Positions 33,003-40,031 of a stretch of 64,000 bases of DNA are shown piece after piece. Numbering within the stretch: position 1 is the stretch's first letter; every line of letters begins with the position of its first letter. The position numbers and the translations under genes are program-made. Source of the DNA: Palsa-744 sp036498265 (GTDB lineage Bacteria; Actinomycetota; Thermoleophilia; Solirubrobacterales; Solirubrobacteraceae); assembly GCA_036498265.1 (NCBI GenBank), contig DASYFT010000031.1, positions 124,001-188,000 on the forward strand, in the 5' to 3' direction. The notes beneath the pieces are model-generated. The model was not told the DNA's origin, searched no databases, and was given only the letters and a program-made list of their open reading frames with translations.

Positions 33003-33472
33003 GCCCGGTGCGCTTGTGGCGGCTGTCGGCGGCGCTGCGGCGGCGCGGCCACCGGCGCACGGCGCTGCTGGTGAAGAAAGTCAACTCGGCGATCTACCAC
33101 AACTCACTCGCGCCGGGCGCCACGTTCAGCCCGGACATCGAGTTCGGACACCACGGCTTCGGCACGATCATCCACAGCAACGTCGTGATCGGCAGGCGCG
33201 TCAAGATCTGGCACAACGTCACGCTGGCGGTGCGCGCCGCGACGGGCTCGCCCCACGGCATCGTGATCGAGGACGACGTCAAGATCGGGGCGGGCGCGGT
33301 GATCATCACGCCGTACGAGCAGAGCCTCACGGTGGGCCGGGGGGCGCTGATCGGCGCGGGCGCCGTGGTCGTCCACGACGTCCCCGCCGGCGCAACGGTC
33401 GTCAGTCAGCCGGCGCGCGTGCTCGAGGGGCACCGTGGCGGCGCTCGCCGGGAGAGCGCGGATCAGCTCTGA
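32999..33472 (+). CDS. Serine acetyltransferase-like hexapeptide-repeat protein (paralog)
   Basis: 157 residues from GTG 32999 (GTGA overlap with glpX). Left-handed beta-helix repeats FGTIIHSNVVIGRRVKIWHN, IVIEDDVKIGAGAVIITPY and GALIGAGAVVVHDVPAGATV. It shares the N-terminus (MSP.RLW.LS.ALRRRGHRR) and most of the helix with the protein encoded at 18070-18627, so the two arose by duplication. The CysE N-terminal domain is missing. Coupling to glpX has no clear metabolic logic; an acyltransferase acting on a sugar or amino acid is inferred. Confidence 0.72.
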   Translation: MSPVRLWRLSAALRRRGHRRTALLVKKVNSAIYHNSLAPGATFSPDIEFGHHGFGTIIHSNVVIGRRVKIWHNVTLAVRAATGSPHGIVIEDDVKIGAGAVIITPYEQSLTVGRGALIGAGAVVVHDVPAGATVVSQPARVLEGHRGGARRESADQL

Positions 33473-34146
33473 GAGGCCAGGCGCCCGACGCGCGAGGGCG
33501 CGAGGTCCAGGCGGGCCAGCGAGCGCAGGAAGCCGTAGCTGATGATCACGTGGATGCGGCTCTGCGTCGCGTTGTACACGGGGCGGCTGAGCCTGGAGGC
33601 GATCGACGGGTAGAAGTTGGCCACCTCGACCTCGACGTGCAGGCGGGCGCGGCCAGGCTCTCCGCCGGGGCGTCGGCGCACCTCGATCTGCAGGTGGCCG
33701 CGCCCGTTGCGCCCGCGCCTCGAGACGAGCAGGCCGCGCGCGATCCGCCAGCGCACGACCCCCCTGTCGGATGTCACCTCGTACTCAGGGGCATCGAAGG
33801 TGAGCAGCTTCAGCTGGGGTACCAGCAGGATCACCGAACGCTCCGTGGGCGTGTAGTGGACGCGGATCAGCCCGAGTGTGACCCGCGACAGGAAACGCCA
33901 GTAGGTTCGCGCCAGCCGCTCGAGGTTCTCGACGGTCCACAGCCCGCTCAGCGCGCTCTCGTCGAGCACCATCTCGGCACGCTGGACCGAGCGAACGGCG
34001 CCGCTGTCCGTGTCGAGCGACGTGCTGTCCTCGAGATCGAGGATGCTGGCCCGCGGGCGAGGGCGCAGCGCGCCGACGAGCAGCCGACCGGCGAGGCCGA
34101 GCAGCACGACTGCCGCCGCCGCGCCGGCAACCCACAGCCCCGTCAT
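33463..34146 (-). CDS. Membrane-anchored protein of unknown function
   Basis: 227 residues from ATG 34146. One N-terminal helix (LWVAGAAAAVVLLGLAGRLL) is followed by a soluble domain rich in beta strands, including SVILLVPQLKLLTFDAPEYEV and LQIEVRRRPGGEPGRARLHVEVEV. GCGGAGCGG before the start is a fair ribosome site. No family is recognised. The last 10 bp overlap the end of the convergent acetyltransferase gene. Confidence 0.6.
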   Translation of the reverse strand: MTGLWVAGAAAAVVLLGLAGRLLVGALRPRPRASILDLEDSTSLDTDSGAVRSVQRAEMVLDESALSGLWTVENLERLARTYWRFLSRVTLGLIRVHYTPTERSVILLVPQLKLLTFDAPEYEVTSDRGVVRWRIARGLLVSRRGRNGRGHLQIEVRRRPGGEPGRARLHVEVEVANFYPSIASRLSRPVYNATQSRIHVIISYGFLRSLARLDLAPSRVGRLASQS

Positions 34147-34211
34147 GTCCGCTCCGCGCTGCCCACGGCTCCCTCAGGCTATCCCGGGGAGTCGATCGCG
34201 TCCTCGATCGG

Positions 34212-34220
34212 TGATATTCA
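34212..34220 (+). promoter_or_regulatory. Extended -10 (TGATATTCA) next to the GGDEF-like gene start
   Basis: TG-A-TATTCA ends 6 nt before ATG 34227, leaving no room for a ribosome-binding site. Confidence 0.4.
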
Positions 34221-34226
34221 ACACCT

Positions 34227-35423
34227 ATGGGCGATCAGCGCGGCATGCATCCCACCCCGCGTGCCGGGCCGGTGGCCGGCCTGCCGATCGAGTCTCTGCT
34301 CGAGCGCGCGGAGGAGATCGCCAGGCGATGGGCGATCGCGATGGTGGTGGCGCGGCCGCTCGCCGGGCTGGGCGAAGTGCCGCTCGAGGATCTCGCGCGC
34401 GAGGCGCCTGAGCTCTGCGCGCAGGCCGTGCGGGCACTCGGCTCCGACGATGAGCTCGATCGACTGACGGGGCGCGGCGCGGCGGGCGGGCGCGAGGAGA
34501 GCGCTCCGGCCCGACGGCTTGCGGCTATCAGCGGCGCCGGCGATCCGTCGGCCACCGTCGAGGCGGCCGAGGCGATGCGGGGCGCCCTCTGGGAGACGCT
34601 GCTCGAGGAGCTGCGCTGGCCCGGTCTCGAGCAGCTGAACCCGCGACGGTTGGCCGACGTCTCCGATCGGCTCGCCTTCGTGTGCGCGAGCGCGCTCGCG
34701 GCGGCCCTGGCCCAGGCGGAGGGCAGCGCCGATGCGGGCGCGCCCCAACCTCCGCCCTCGCGCCGGCCCGAGGCCCCTGGGCCGCGCCCGCCACGCGGGG
34801 GCGCGCGGCGCGCGGTGATCGTGGACGAGCGCGACGACGCCGGTGAGCCGGCACCTCCCCGGGAGGCCGAGATCGAGATCCGCGACGAACGCAGCGAGGC
34901 GGGCCCTGCCGCCTGGATCGGGTCGATCGGCCGTCAGCTCGAGCGGTTCGGCGCGGACGCGCGACCCTTCGCGGTGCTCCTCGTCGAGCTCCGAGACCGC
35001 GACCGCAGGTGGCGCGAGGGACACCGCGATGATCTCGCGGGGCTCGCCGATGATCTCGAGCAGGTCCTCACCGCCGAGCTCTCCACCTCGGCCGCGACGG
35101 CCGGCCCCGTCGATGGCCGCGAACCGGACGGGCGCCGGGGATCCGGGTCGCTGACGCGCGAGCGACCGGGAAGGTACTGGCTGCTCGCGCCCGGCACCGA
35201 CCGCGCCGGCGCGAGGGCGCTCGCGGAGCGGCTGTCCGCCGCGGTCAGGCGACTGGCCACCCGTCGAGGCGCGTCGGTCGAGGTGGACGTGGGCACCGCC
35301 GTGTGCCCCGAGGACGGTCGCCAGCCCGCTGCGCTGGCTGCTCACGCGGATGTCGAGCTCTACGCCGCGCGTTCATCCGCCGGGGCCGCGGCCGGCGGAC
35401 CGGCGGCCCCTCTCGACCAGTAG
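34227..35423 (+). CDS. Degenerate GGDEF-domain protein
   Basis: 398 residues from ATG 34227. The N-terminal ~170 residues are helical. A charged Pro/Arg linker leads to a C-terminal domain (~230-385) whose end, VEVDVGTAVCPEDGRQPAALAAHADVELYAA in spacing, follows the last strand and helix of GGDEF domains (SxGxAxxPxDG....L...AD.ALY.AK). The GG[DE]EF loop itself is not found; the equivalent region reads GRYWLLAPGTDRAG. It is therefore unlikely to make cyclic di-GMP and may be a receptor or scaffold. Confidence 0.55.
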   Translation: MGDQRGMHPTPRAGPVAGLPIESLLERAEEIARRWAIAMVVARPLAGLGEVPLEDLAREAPELCAQAVRALGSDDELDRLTGRGAAGGREESAPARRLAAISGAGDPSATVEAAEAMRGALWETLLEELRWPGLEQLNPRRLADVSDRLAFVCASALAAALAQAEGSADAGAPQPPPSRRPEAPGPRPPRGGARRAVIVDERDDAGEPAPPREAEIEIRDERSEAGPAAWIGSIGRQLERFGADARPFAVLLVELRDRDRRWREGHRDDLAGLADDLEQVLTAELSTSAATAGPVDGREPDGRRGSGSLTRERPGRYWLLAPGTDRAGARALAERLSAAVRRLATRRGASVEVDVGTAVCPEDGRQPAALAAHADVELYAARSSAGAAAGGPAAPLDQ

Positions 35424-35436
35424 GCGCGCCGGCCGC

Positions 35437-35949
35437 TCAGCCGGCGGCGGCGCCACCGGCGAGTGCGGGGAGCGGCGCGGCCGGGGCGCTCGGCGGGAGG
35501 CCCAGCGTGGGGGTGTTCGGTGCGCTGCCGACGATCCGTGTGGCGATGCGCACCGTTTCGCTGACGTTCAGCGCCTGCGCGGCTCCAGCCGTCAGGTCCC
35601 AGTCGGCGCCGTTGCTGTAGGGGCCGCGGTCGAGAACCGGGACGGTGAGGCTGTGATGCTTGTAGCTGACCTTCACCAGCGTGCCACAGGGAAGCGTCCG
35701 GTTGGCGACGCCGATCACGGTCGGCGTGAGCGTCTGCCCGCAGGCGGTGAGCTTGCCGTAGAAGCCAGGCCCGAACCAGGTTGCGATGGCCGTGCCGTGC
35801 GCCCTGCGCTTGACCTTGCCGGCCGCCCCGGCGGACGGCGCGGCCGAGCCGCCGGTGGCCGCTGCGGCGCTCGCGACGGGCAGAGCGATGCCGGCCGTAG
35901 CCACGACAACGGCAAGCAGAACGGGGGTTTTCCTCGACTTGATCGACAT
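35437..35949 (-). CDS. RlpA-like double-psi beta-barrel cell-wall protein
   Basis: 170 residues from ATG 35949. A Sec signal peptide (VLLAVVVATAGIALPVASA) is followed by the RlpA barrel: ATWFGPGFYGKLTACGQTL, VANRTLPCGTLVKVSY, VPVLDRGPYSNGADWDLT. The Asp in LDRGPY is the lytic transglycosylase acid of RlpA, and the two Cys could form a disulfide. Pro/Ala-rich residues close the chain. It is probably secreted and acts on peptidoglycan. A c-di-AMP riboswitch occupies its leader, a pairing well known for actinobacterial wall hydrolases. Confidence 0.88.
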   Translation of the reverse strand: MSIKSRKTPVLLAVVVATAGIALPVASAAAATGGSAAPSAGAAGKVKRRAHGTAIATWFGPGFYGKLTACGQTLTPTVIGVANRTLPCGTLVKVSYKHHSLTVPVLDRGPYSNGADWDLTAGAAQALNVSETVRIATRIVGSAPNTPTLGLPPSAPAAPLPALAGGAAAG

Positions 35950-35957
35950 CTTGTTCG

Positions 35958-36099
35958 ACGCCTACGGGGTGAGCTGACGGGCTCGCGCGGCACGTGAGTG
36001 CGGCGCTACGGCCCTTACGGACCGATTCGCCCCGGCGGATCTGAGTCGATCCGCATTGGGTCCCCCGCCTGCCTGACCTGGGTCTGGGCAGCTCGGCGT
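35958..36099 (-). promoter_or_regulatory. c-di-AMP riboswitch (ydaO/yuaA class) controlling the rlpA-like gene
   Basis: Read on the minus strand, the leader contains the conserved blocks of the ydaO aptamer in order: ACGCCGAGC at the 5' end, GGCGGGGGACCCA, a GCGGATC...GATCCGC hairpin, GGGCGAATCGG, GTAAGGGCCGTAGCGCCG, and CAGCTCACCCCGTAGGCGT at the 3' end. ACGCC (36099-36095) can pair with GGCGT (35962-35958) as P1. The aptamer ends 8 nt before the ATG at 35949, and the only Shine-Dalgarno candidate, AGG at 35963-35961, overlaps the 3' strand of P1. Confidence 0.88.
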
Positions 36100-36147
36100 T
36101 CGCGGCAGTATACAGATGGCCCTCCGGGGCGTAAGAACAGACGGCCC

Positions 36148-36711
36148 TCAGGGCGTGAGGCGGGAGAAGACGTCCTTGATCACGCGCTCGCCCGTCGCGA
36201 GCCCGGATTTCGCCAGATCTCCCACTATCTCCACGGCCGAGGCGATCAGCTCCGTGCCCCCAGGTGGATGCACCTGCCCGCGCGCACGATCGGCCTCCGA
36301 CTCGAACCCCTGCCGCGGGACGGACTGCCTCGCCTTCGGCACGTGGCGGCGCGAGGCCGTCCGCGCCTTGCGCTGCTTGCCCGCGGCCGCTTTCGCGGTC
36401 TTGGGCCTGCTCGATCGGGCGGCGGTGGATGCCTTCGCGCCAGACGCCCGTCCCGAGCGGGCCCCAGAGCTGCCGGACTTGGCGCCGGCCGCGGGCTTGG
36501 CGCCGGCTGCGGGCTTGGCGCCGGCTGCGCGCTTGGCGGGGGCTGCGGGCTTGGCGGCGGCTGGGGCCTTGGCGGCGGTCGAGCCGCGGGAGGCGGCGCG
36601 GCGGGCGCTCGAGCGCTGAGGGCGTGTGCTCGGCAGGTTGCCGAGGACGCTCTGGCGCTCGGCCGGAACCTCGCCCCGGCCGTCGCTCTCGTTGGGGCCG
36701 CTCACCGCCAC
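36148..36711 (-). CDS. Basic Ala/Lys/Pro-repeat protein
   Basis: 187 residues from GTG 36711. The middle is built from a KPAAGA-like unit repeated five times, then an Arg/Lys/Ser-rich stretch; the overall charge is strongly positive. The C-terminal ~40 residues (GGTELIASAVEIVGDLAKSGLATGERVIKDVF, abbreviated here as an amphipathic helix) look folded. Such histone H1-like tails bind DNA or RNA, but no HU domain is present, so it is not a standard HupB. It lies between the riboswitch and the sigma-factor gene, on the opposite strand to the latter. Confidence 0.55.
   Translation of the reverse strand: MAVSGPNESDGRGEVPAERQSVLGNLPSTRPQRSSARRAASRGSTAAKAPAAAKPAAPAKRAAGAKPAAGAKPAAGAKSGSSGARSGRASGAKASTAARSSRPKTAKAAAGKQRKARTASRRHVPKARQSVPRQGFESEADRARGQVHPPGGTELIASAVEIVGDLAKSGLATGERVIKDVFSRLTP
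36481..36570. repeat. Five 18-bp tandem repeats inside the basic protein gene
   Basis: Units of GGCGCCGGCTGCGGGCTT begin at 36481, 36499, 36517, 36535 and 36553; the second is exact, the others carry one to five changes. Each encodes a six-residue Lys-Pro-Ala-Ala-Gly/Pro-Ala unit on the minus strand. Unit number may vary between strains. Confidence 0.8.
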
Positions 36712-36935
36712 ATCATTGCTTAAGCGGGGCCCGCGCCGGCTTCAGAAGATGGGCAAACCTTCCGATGTGCAGCGCCGACGCGTTAGCATGACTGCCCGGA
36801 GGACCAAGGAACGACTTGTAACGTTGGCAGGGCTCCGGCCGTATGTCTGACGGTGTTGTTCTCCTCAGCCCATAGTCCGGCTGGAGCCCCGGTGGCTCGA
36901 TCCGGGTTGTCTATCGACCGAAGAATGGAAACACG

Positions 36936-38039
36936 ATGTCAGTAGTCGAGCTTCAGGAGCTGGATGAGGTCAAGGGCCTGCTCGCCAAGGGGCAGCAGGT
37001 CGGGGTCCTCTCCTATGCGGAGATCACCAAGGCCATGTCGGAGCTCGACCTCGACGAGTCTGACGTCGAAGAGCTGCACGGGTTCCTCGAGCGCTCGGAG
37101 ATCGAGCTCGTGGAGGACATCGATCCCGCGATAGCCGCCGCCGCCCAGGTCGAGCGCGCCCCCGACAAACGCGGACGGCGCAAAGCCAAAGCCGCGCTCG
37201 ACCTGAAGCCCGACATGACGACGGACTCGCTGCAGCTGTTCCTCAAGGACATCGGCAAGGTTCGCCTGCTGACCGCCCAGGAGGAGGTCGATCTCGCAAA
37301 GCGCATCGAGCGCGGCGACCTCGACGCCAAGCAGAAGATGGTCGAGTCGAACCTCCGCCTCGTGGTCTCGATCGCCAAGAACTACCGCAACCAGGGGCTG
37401 CCCTTCCTCGACCTGATCCAGGAGGGCACCCTGGGGCTCGTCCGCGCAGCGGAGAAGTTCGACTACCGCAAGGGATTCAAGTTCTCGACCTACGCCACCT
37501 GGTGGATCCGCCAGGCGATCGCCCGAGCGCTCGCCGACAAGGCCCGCACGATCCGCATCCCCGTGCACGTGGTCGAGAAGCTGAACAAGATCGGCCGCGC
37601 CGAGCGCAAGCTCGTCACCGAGCTCGGCCGCGAGCCCACCGCCGACGAGATCGCCGAGGTCACCGGCATCGATCCCGAGGAGGTCGACTCGATCAAGCGC
37701 TCGGCGCAGGCTCCCGTTTCACTCGAGAAGCCCGTCGGCGACGAGGAGGAGTCCGAGTTCGGTCAGTTCATAGCCGACGAGCGCGCCGAGTCGCCATACG
37801 AGCGCGCCGCCGAGATCCTCACCAAGGAGGCGCTCCGCGAGGCGCTCGAGAACCTCTCCTACCGTGAACGCCGCGTGCTCGAGCTTCGCTACGGGCTCGG
37901 CGGTGAGCACCCGCGAACGCTCGACGAGGTGGGACGGACCTTCAACGTCACCCGCGAGCGGATCCGCCAGATCGAGAACCAGTCGCTCAAGAAGCTGCAG
38001 TCGCTCGCCGAGGCCCAGAAGCTCCGCGACGTCGCCTGA
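36936..38039 (+). CDS. sigA: Primary RNA polymerase sigma factor (sigma-70/SigA)
   Basis: 367 residues from ATG 36936. Region 1.2 (DSLQLFLKDIGKVRLLTAQEE), region 2 (NLRLVVSIAKNYRNQGLPF, the FKFSTYATWWIRQAI -10 recognition helix), region 3 and region 4 with the -35 helix TLDEVGRTFNVTRERIRQIE are all present. Region 1.1 is short (~80 residues, acidic). It directs RNA polymerase to housekeeping promoters. The start has only a weak GGAA site; a 224-bp leader region precedes it. Downstream lies an array of five palindromes, then pilT. Confidence 0.95.
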   Translation: MSVVELQELDEVKGLLAKGQQVGVLSYAEITKAMSELDLDESDVEELHGFLERSEIELVEDIDPAIAAAAQVERAPDKRGRRKAKAALDLKPDMTTDSLQLFLKDIGKVRLLTAQEEVDLAKRIERGDLDAKQKMVESNLRLVVSIAKNYRNQGLPFLDLIQEGTLGLVRAAEKFDYRKGFKFSTYATWWIRQAIARALADKARTIRIPVHVVEKLNKIGRAERKLVTELGREPTADEIAEVTGIDPEEVDSIKRSAQAPVSLEKPVGDEEESEFGQFIADERAESPYERAAEILTKEALREALENLSYRERRVLELRYGLGGEHPRTLDEVGRTFNVTRERIRQIENQSLKKLQSLAEAQKLRDVA

Positions 38040-38085
38040 GGCGCCTGACCTTGAAGGGGCGTCTACCGCGCGTTCCCTTGAGAGG

Positions 38086-38204
38086 GGAGGGCGCGGATGC
38101 GCGCCCTCCGGACGGGCCGCACGCGGCCCGTCCCTGGGGTGGCGCATGCGCCACCCCTGCGGCCGCACATGTGCGGCCGCTGCCCTGGCCGCATGCGGCC
38201 AGGG
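38086..38204. repeat. Array of five adjacent perfect palindromes behind sigA
   Basis: Five inverted repeats follow one another with gaps of 0-2 bp. P1 38086-38109: 10-bp arms (GGAGGGCGCG), GATG loop. P2 38110-38133: 11-bp arms (GGACGGGCCGC), AC centre. P3 38136-38157, P4 38159-38180 and P5 38183-38204 are uninterrupted 22-bp palindromes with half-sites GGGGTGGCGCA, GCGGCCGCACA and CCCTGGCCGCA, each centred on CATG or ATGT-like steps. P2 and P5 share the core GGCCGCA. As RNA this would be five consecutive stable hairpins; P1 may act as the sigA terminator, though no U-run follows. Confidence 0.9.
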
Positions 38205-38321
38205 ACGACGACCCCTCGCCCTAGCCGATCCCGCGGGCGGCTCGGTTTCGGCGTTCCTCACACCGTCCATCCGCCGCGGCGCGCATTCAAGGCGCCGGGT
38301 GGCAGTGCCGATGAGAGGGGC

Positions 38322-39473
38322 ATGTTCAGTGTCGATGCGGCTTTGCGCGAGCTCGTCAGGAAAGAGGGCTCGGATCTGCATCTGAAGGTCGATGCGTCGC
38401 CGCTCTACCGCGTCAACGGAGAGCTGACCGTCGAGCCCGGCGCCGAGCCCCTGAGCGCCGCTGACACCGAGGGCGCCCTGCGCGAGCTGCTCTCGGACGA
38501 GAAGAAGCTCCAGGAGTTCGCCGGCGAGCACGAGGTCGACTTCTCCTTCGAAATCTCGGGCGTCGCCCGCTTCCGGATCAACGCCTTCCAACAGCGAGGC
38601 GTGATCTCGATGGCCTGCCGTGCGATCCCCCACCACATCAGCACCATCGAGGAGCTCTCACTGCCCACGGTGGTCCGCGAACTGGCGGAGGAGGAGCGCG
38701 GGATCGTGCTTCTCACCGGCACGACGGGATCCGGCAAGTCGACGACGCTGGCCGCGATGATCGACCACATGAACCACACGATGAGCAAGCACATCGTCAC
38801 GATCGAGGACCCGATCGAGTTCGTGCACCAGGACAAGCGCTCGGTGATCAACCAGCGTGAGGTCGGTATGGACACGGCCTCGTTCAAGCGGGCGCTCAGG
38901 CGGGTGCTGCGCCAGGACCCCGACGTGATCCTGGTGGGGGAGATGCGCGACGAGGAGACCGTCCAGACGGCGCTGTCGGCCGCCGAGACCGGACACCTCG
39001 TGCTCTCGACGATCCACACCGTCGACGCGACGGAGTCGATCAACCGTATGCTGGACTTCTTTCCCCCGCACCAGCACGGCCAGGCCAGGAGCATGATCGC
39101 CGGCACGATCAAGGGTGTCATCTCCCAGCGCCTGGTACCCGGCGCCGAAGGCGGTCGGGTCGCGGTCTGCGAGATCCTGCGCATGACCGGCCGGGTCCGG
39201 GACATGATCGTGGACCCCTCCCAGACGGGGCAACTCGTCGAGGTGATCACCAGCGGCGGGTACTACGGCATGCAGACCTTCGACCAGGCTCTTTTCGGTC
39301 ACGTCAAGGCCGGCCGGGTGACGTTCGAGGACGCCATGAAGGTGGCCTCCAGCCCGCACGACTTCAAGCTGCTGATGCAGTCCGAGGGACGCAGGGGGAC
39401 GACGATGGATGACGTGGCCGCCGCCGAGTCCAAACGCGAGCCGGATCCCAAAAAGTCGCTCACGGTGGCCTAG
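38322..39473 (+). CDS. pilT: Type IV pilus twitching motility ATPase PilT
   Basis: 383 residues from ATG 38322, with GAGAGGGG before it. Walker A GTTGSGKST (133-141), the Asp box around IVTIEDPIEFVH, Walker B VILVGEMRDEET and the His box LVLSTIHTVDATESINRM identify a PilT-family hexameric ATPase. It powers pilus retraction from the cytoplasm. No pilB, pilC or pilin gene is in the window, so PilT stands away from its machine; PilU or a type II secretion role cannot be excluded. Confidence 0.92.
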   Translation: MFSVDAALRELVRKEGSDLHLKVDASPLYRVNGELTVEPGAEPLSAADTEGALRELLSDEKKLQEFAGEHEVDFSFEISGVARFRINAFQQRGVISMACRAIPHHISTIEELSLPTVVRELAEEERGIVLLTGTTGSGKSTTLAAMIDHMNHTMSKHIVTIEDPIEFVHQDKRSVINQREVGMDTASFKRALRRVLRQDPDVILVGEMRDEETVQTALSAAETGHLVLSTIHTVDATESINRMLDFFPPHQHGQARSMIAGTIKGVISQRLVPGAEGGRVAVCEILRMTGRVRDMIVDPSQTGQLVEVITSGGYYGMQTFDQALFGHVKAGRVTFEDAMKVASSPHDFKLLMQSEGRRGTTMDDVAAAESKREPDPKKSLTVA

Positions 39474-39569
39474 CCTCCGCGCCTCCGCCTCGTTGGTGCG
39501 TCGGTCACCCGGGGCCTCGATGGAGCACCAGCGGCGTCGCTCATCCCGGCCTCGCGCCACTTCAGTTGG

Positions 39570-39575
39570 TAAAGT
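39570..39575 (+). promoter_or_regulatory. Start-proximal -10 (TAAAGT) and small inverted repeat before the HxlR gene
   Basis: TAAAGT lies 10 nt before ATG 39586. It overlaps an imperfect inverted repeat ACTT-N9-AAGT (39559-39575), which could be an autoregulatory site of the HxlR protein. Confidence 0.3.
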
Positions 39576-39585
39576 AAGGCGTGTA

Positions 39586-39945
39586 ATGGCCGTAGATGAG
39601 ACATGTCCGGTATGCATGACCGCTGAGATCATCTGCGGCAAGTGGACGCTGCTGCTGGTCCGTGAGCTATCCGAGGGCCGCTCGCGGTTCTGCGAGCTCG
39701 AACGGTCGCTCGCCGGGATCAGCCCGCGCACCCTGTCGCTGCGGCTGCGGGCCCTCGAGGAGCAGGGCATCGTCGAGCGGCACACGTTCCCAGAGGTGCC
39801 CCCGCGCGTGGAGTACGCGCTGACCGACAAGGGTCTCGCGCTGCTGCCGATCGTCGACGACATGCGCGCCTACGGCGAAGACTGGCTGGGCGCCGAGTGC
39901 ACCCCCGGACCTGAGCTCGACGCGCAGGCCCTGATCGTCGCCTAG
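39586..39945 (+). CDS. HxlR-family transcriptional regulator
   Basis: 119 residues from ATG 39586. TCPVCMTAEIICGKWTLLLV opens the winged helix, followed by RSRFCELERSLAGISPRTLSLRLRALEEQGIVER and a VEYALTDKGLALLP wing, the HxlR pattern. The Cys pair in CPVC (residues ~7 and 10) and a third Cys further on are at positions used for redox or electrophile sensing in relatives such as YodB/HypR. It likely represses its own promoter and an unlinked target. Confidence 0.88.
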   Translation: MAVDETCPVCMTAEIICGKWTLLLVRELSEGRSRFCELERSLAGISPRTLSLRLRALEEQGIVERHTFPEVPPRVEYALTDKGLALLPIVDDMRAYGEDWLGAECTPGPELDAQALIVA

Positions 39946-40031
39946 CTTCGGCTGGGCCAGAGGCGGCTCCAGACTGCAAGACCGGCTGCGCCGGGGAGGA
40001 GCGCGAGGAGCTAGGACGAAGTCAGCCCTCC

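Noticed and set aside
36870..36905. tRNA-like stretch before sigA (CCCGG...GGCTCGAT...CCGGG)
   Set aside because: Resembles a T-arm, but the loop has 9 nt and no acceptor, D or anticodon stems can be built around it.
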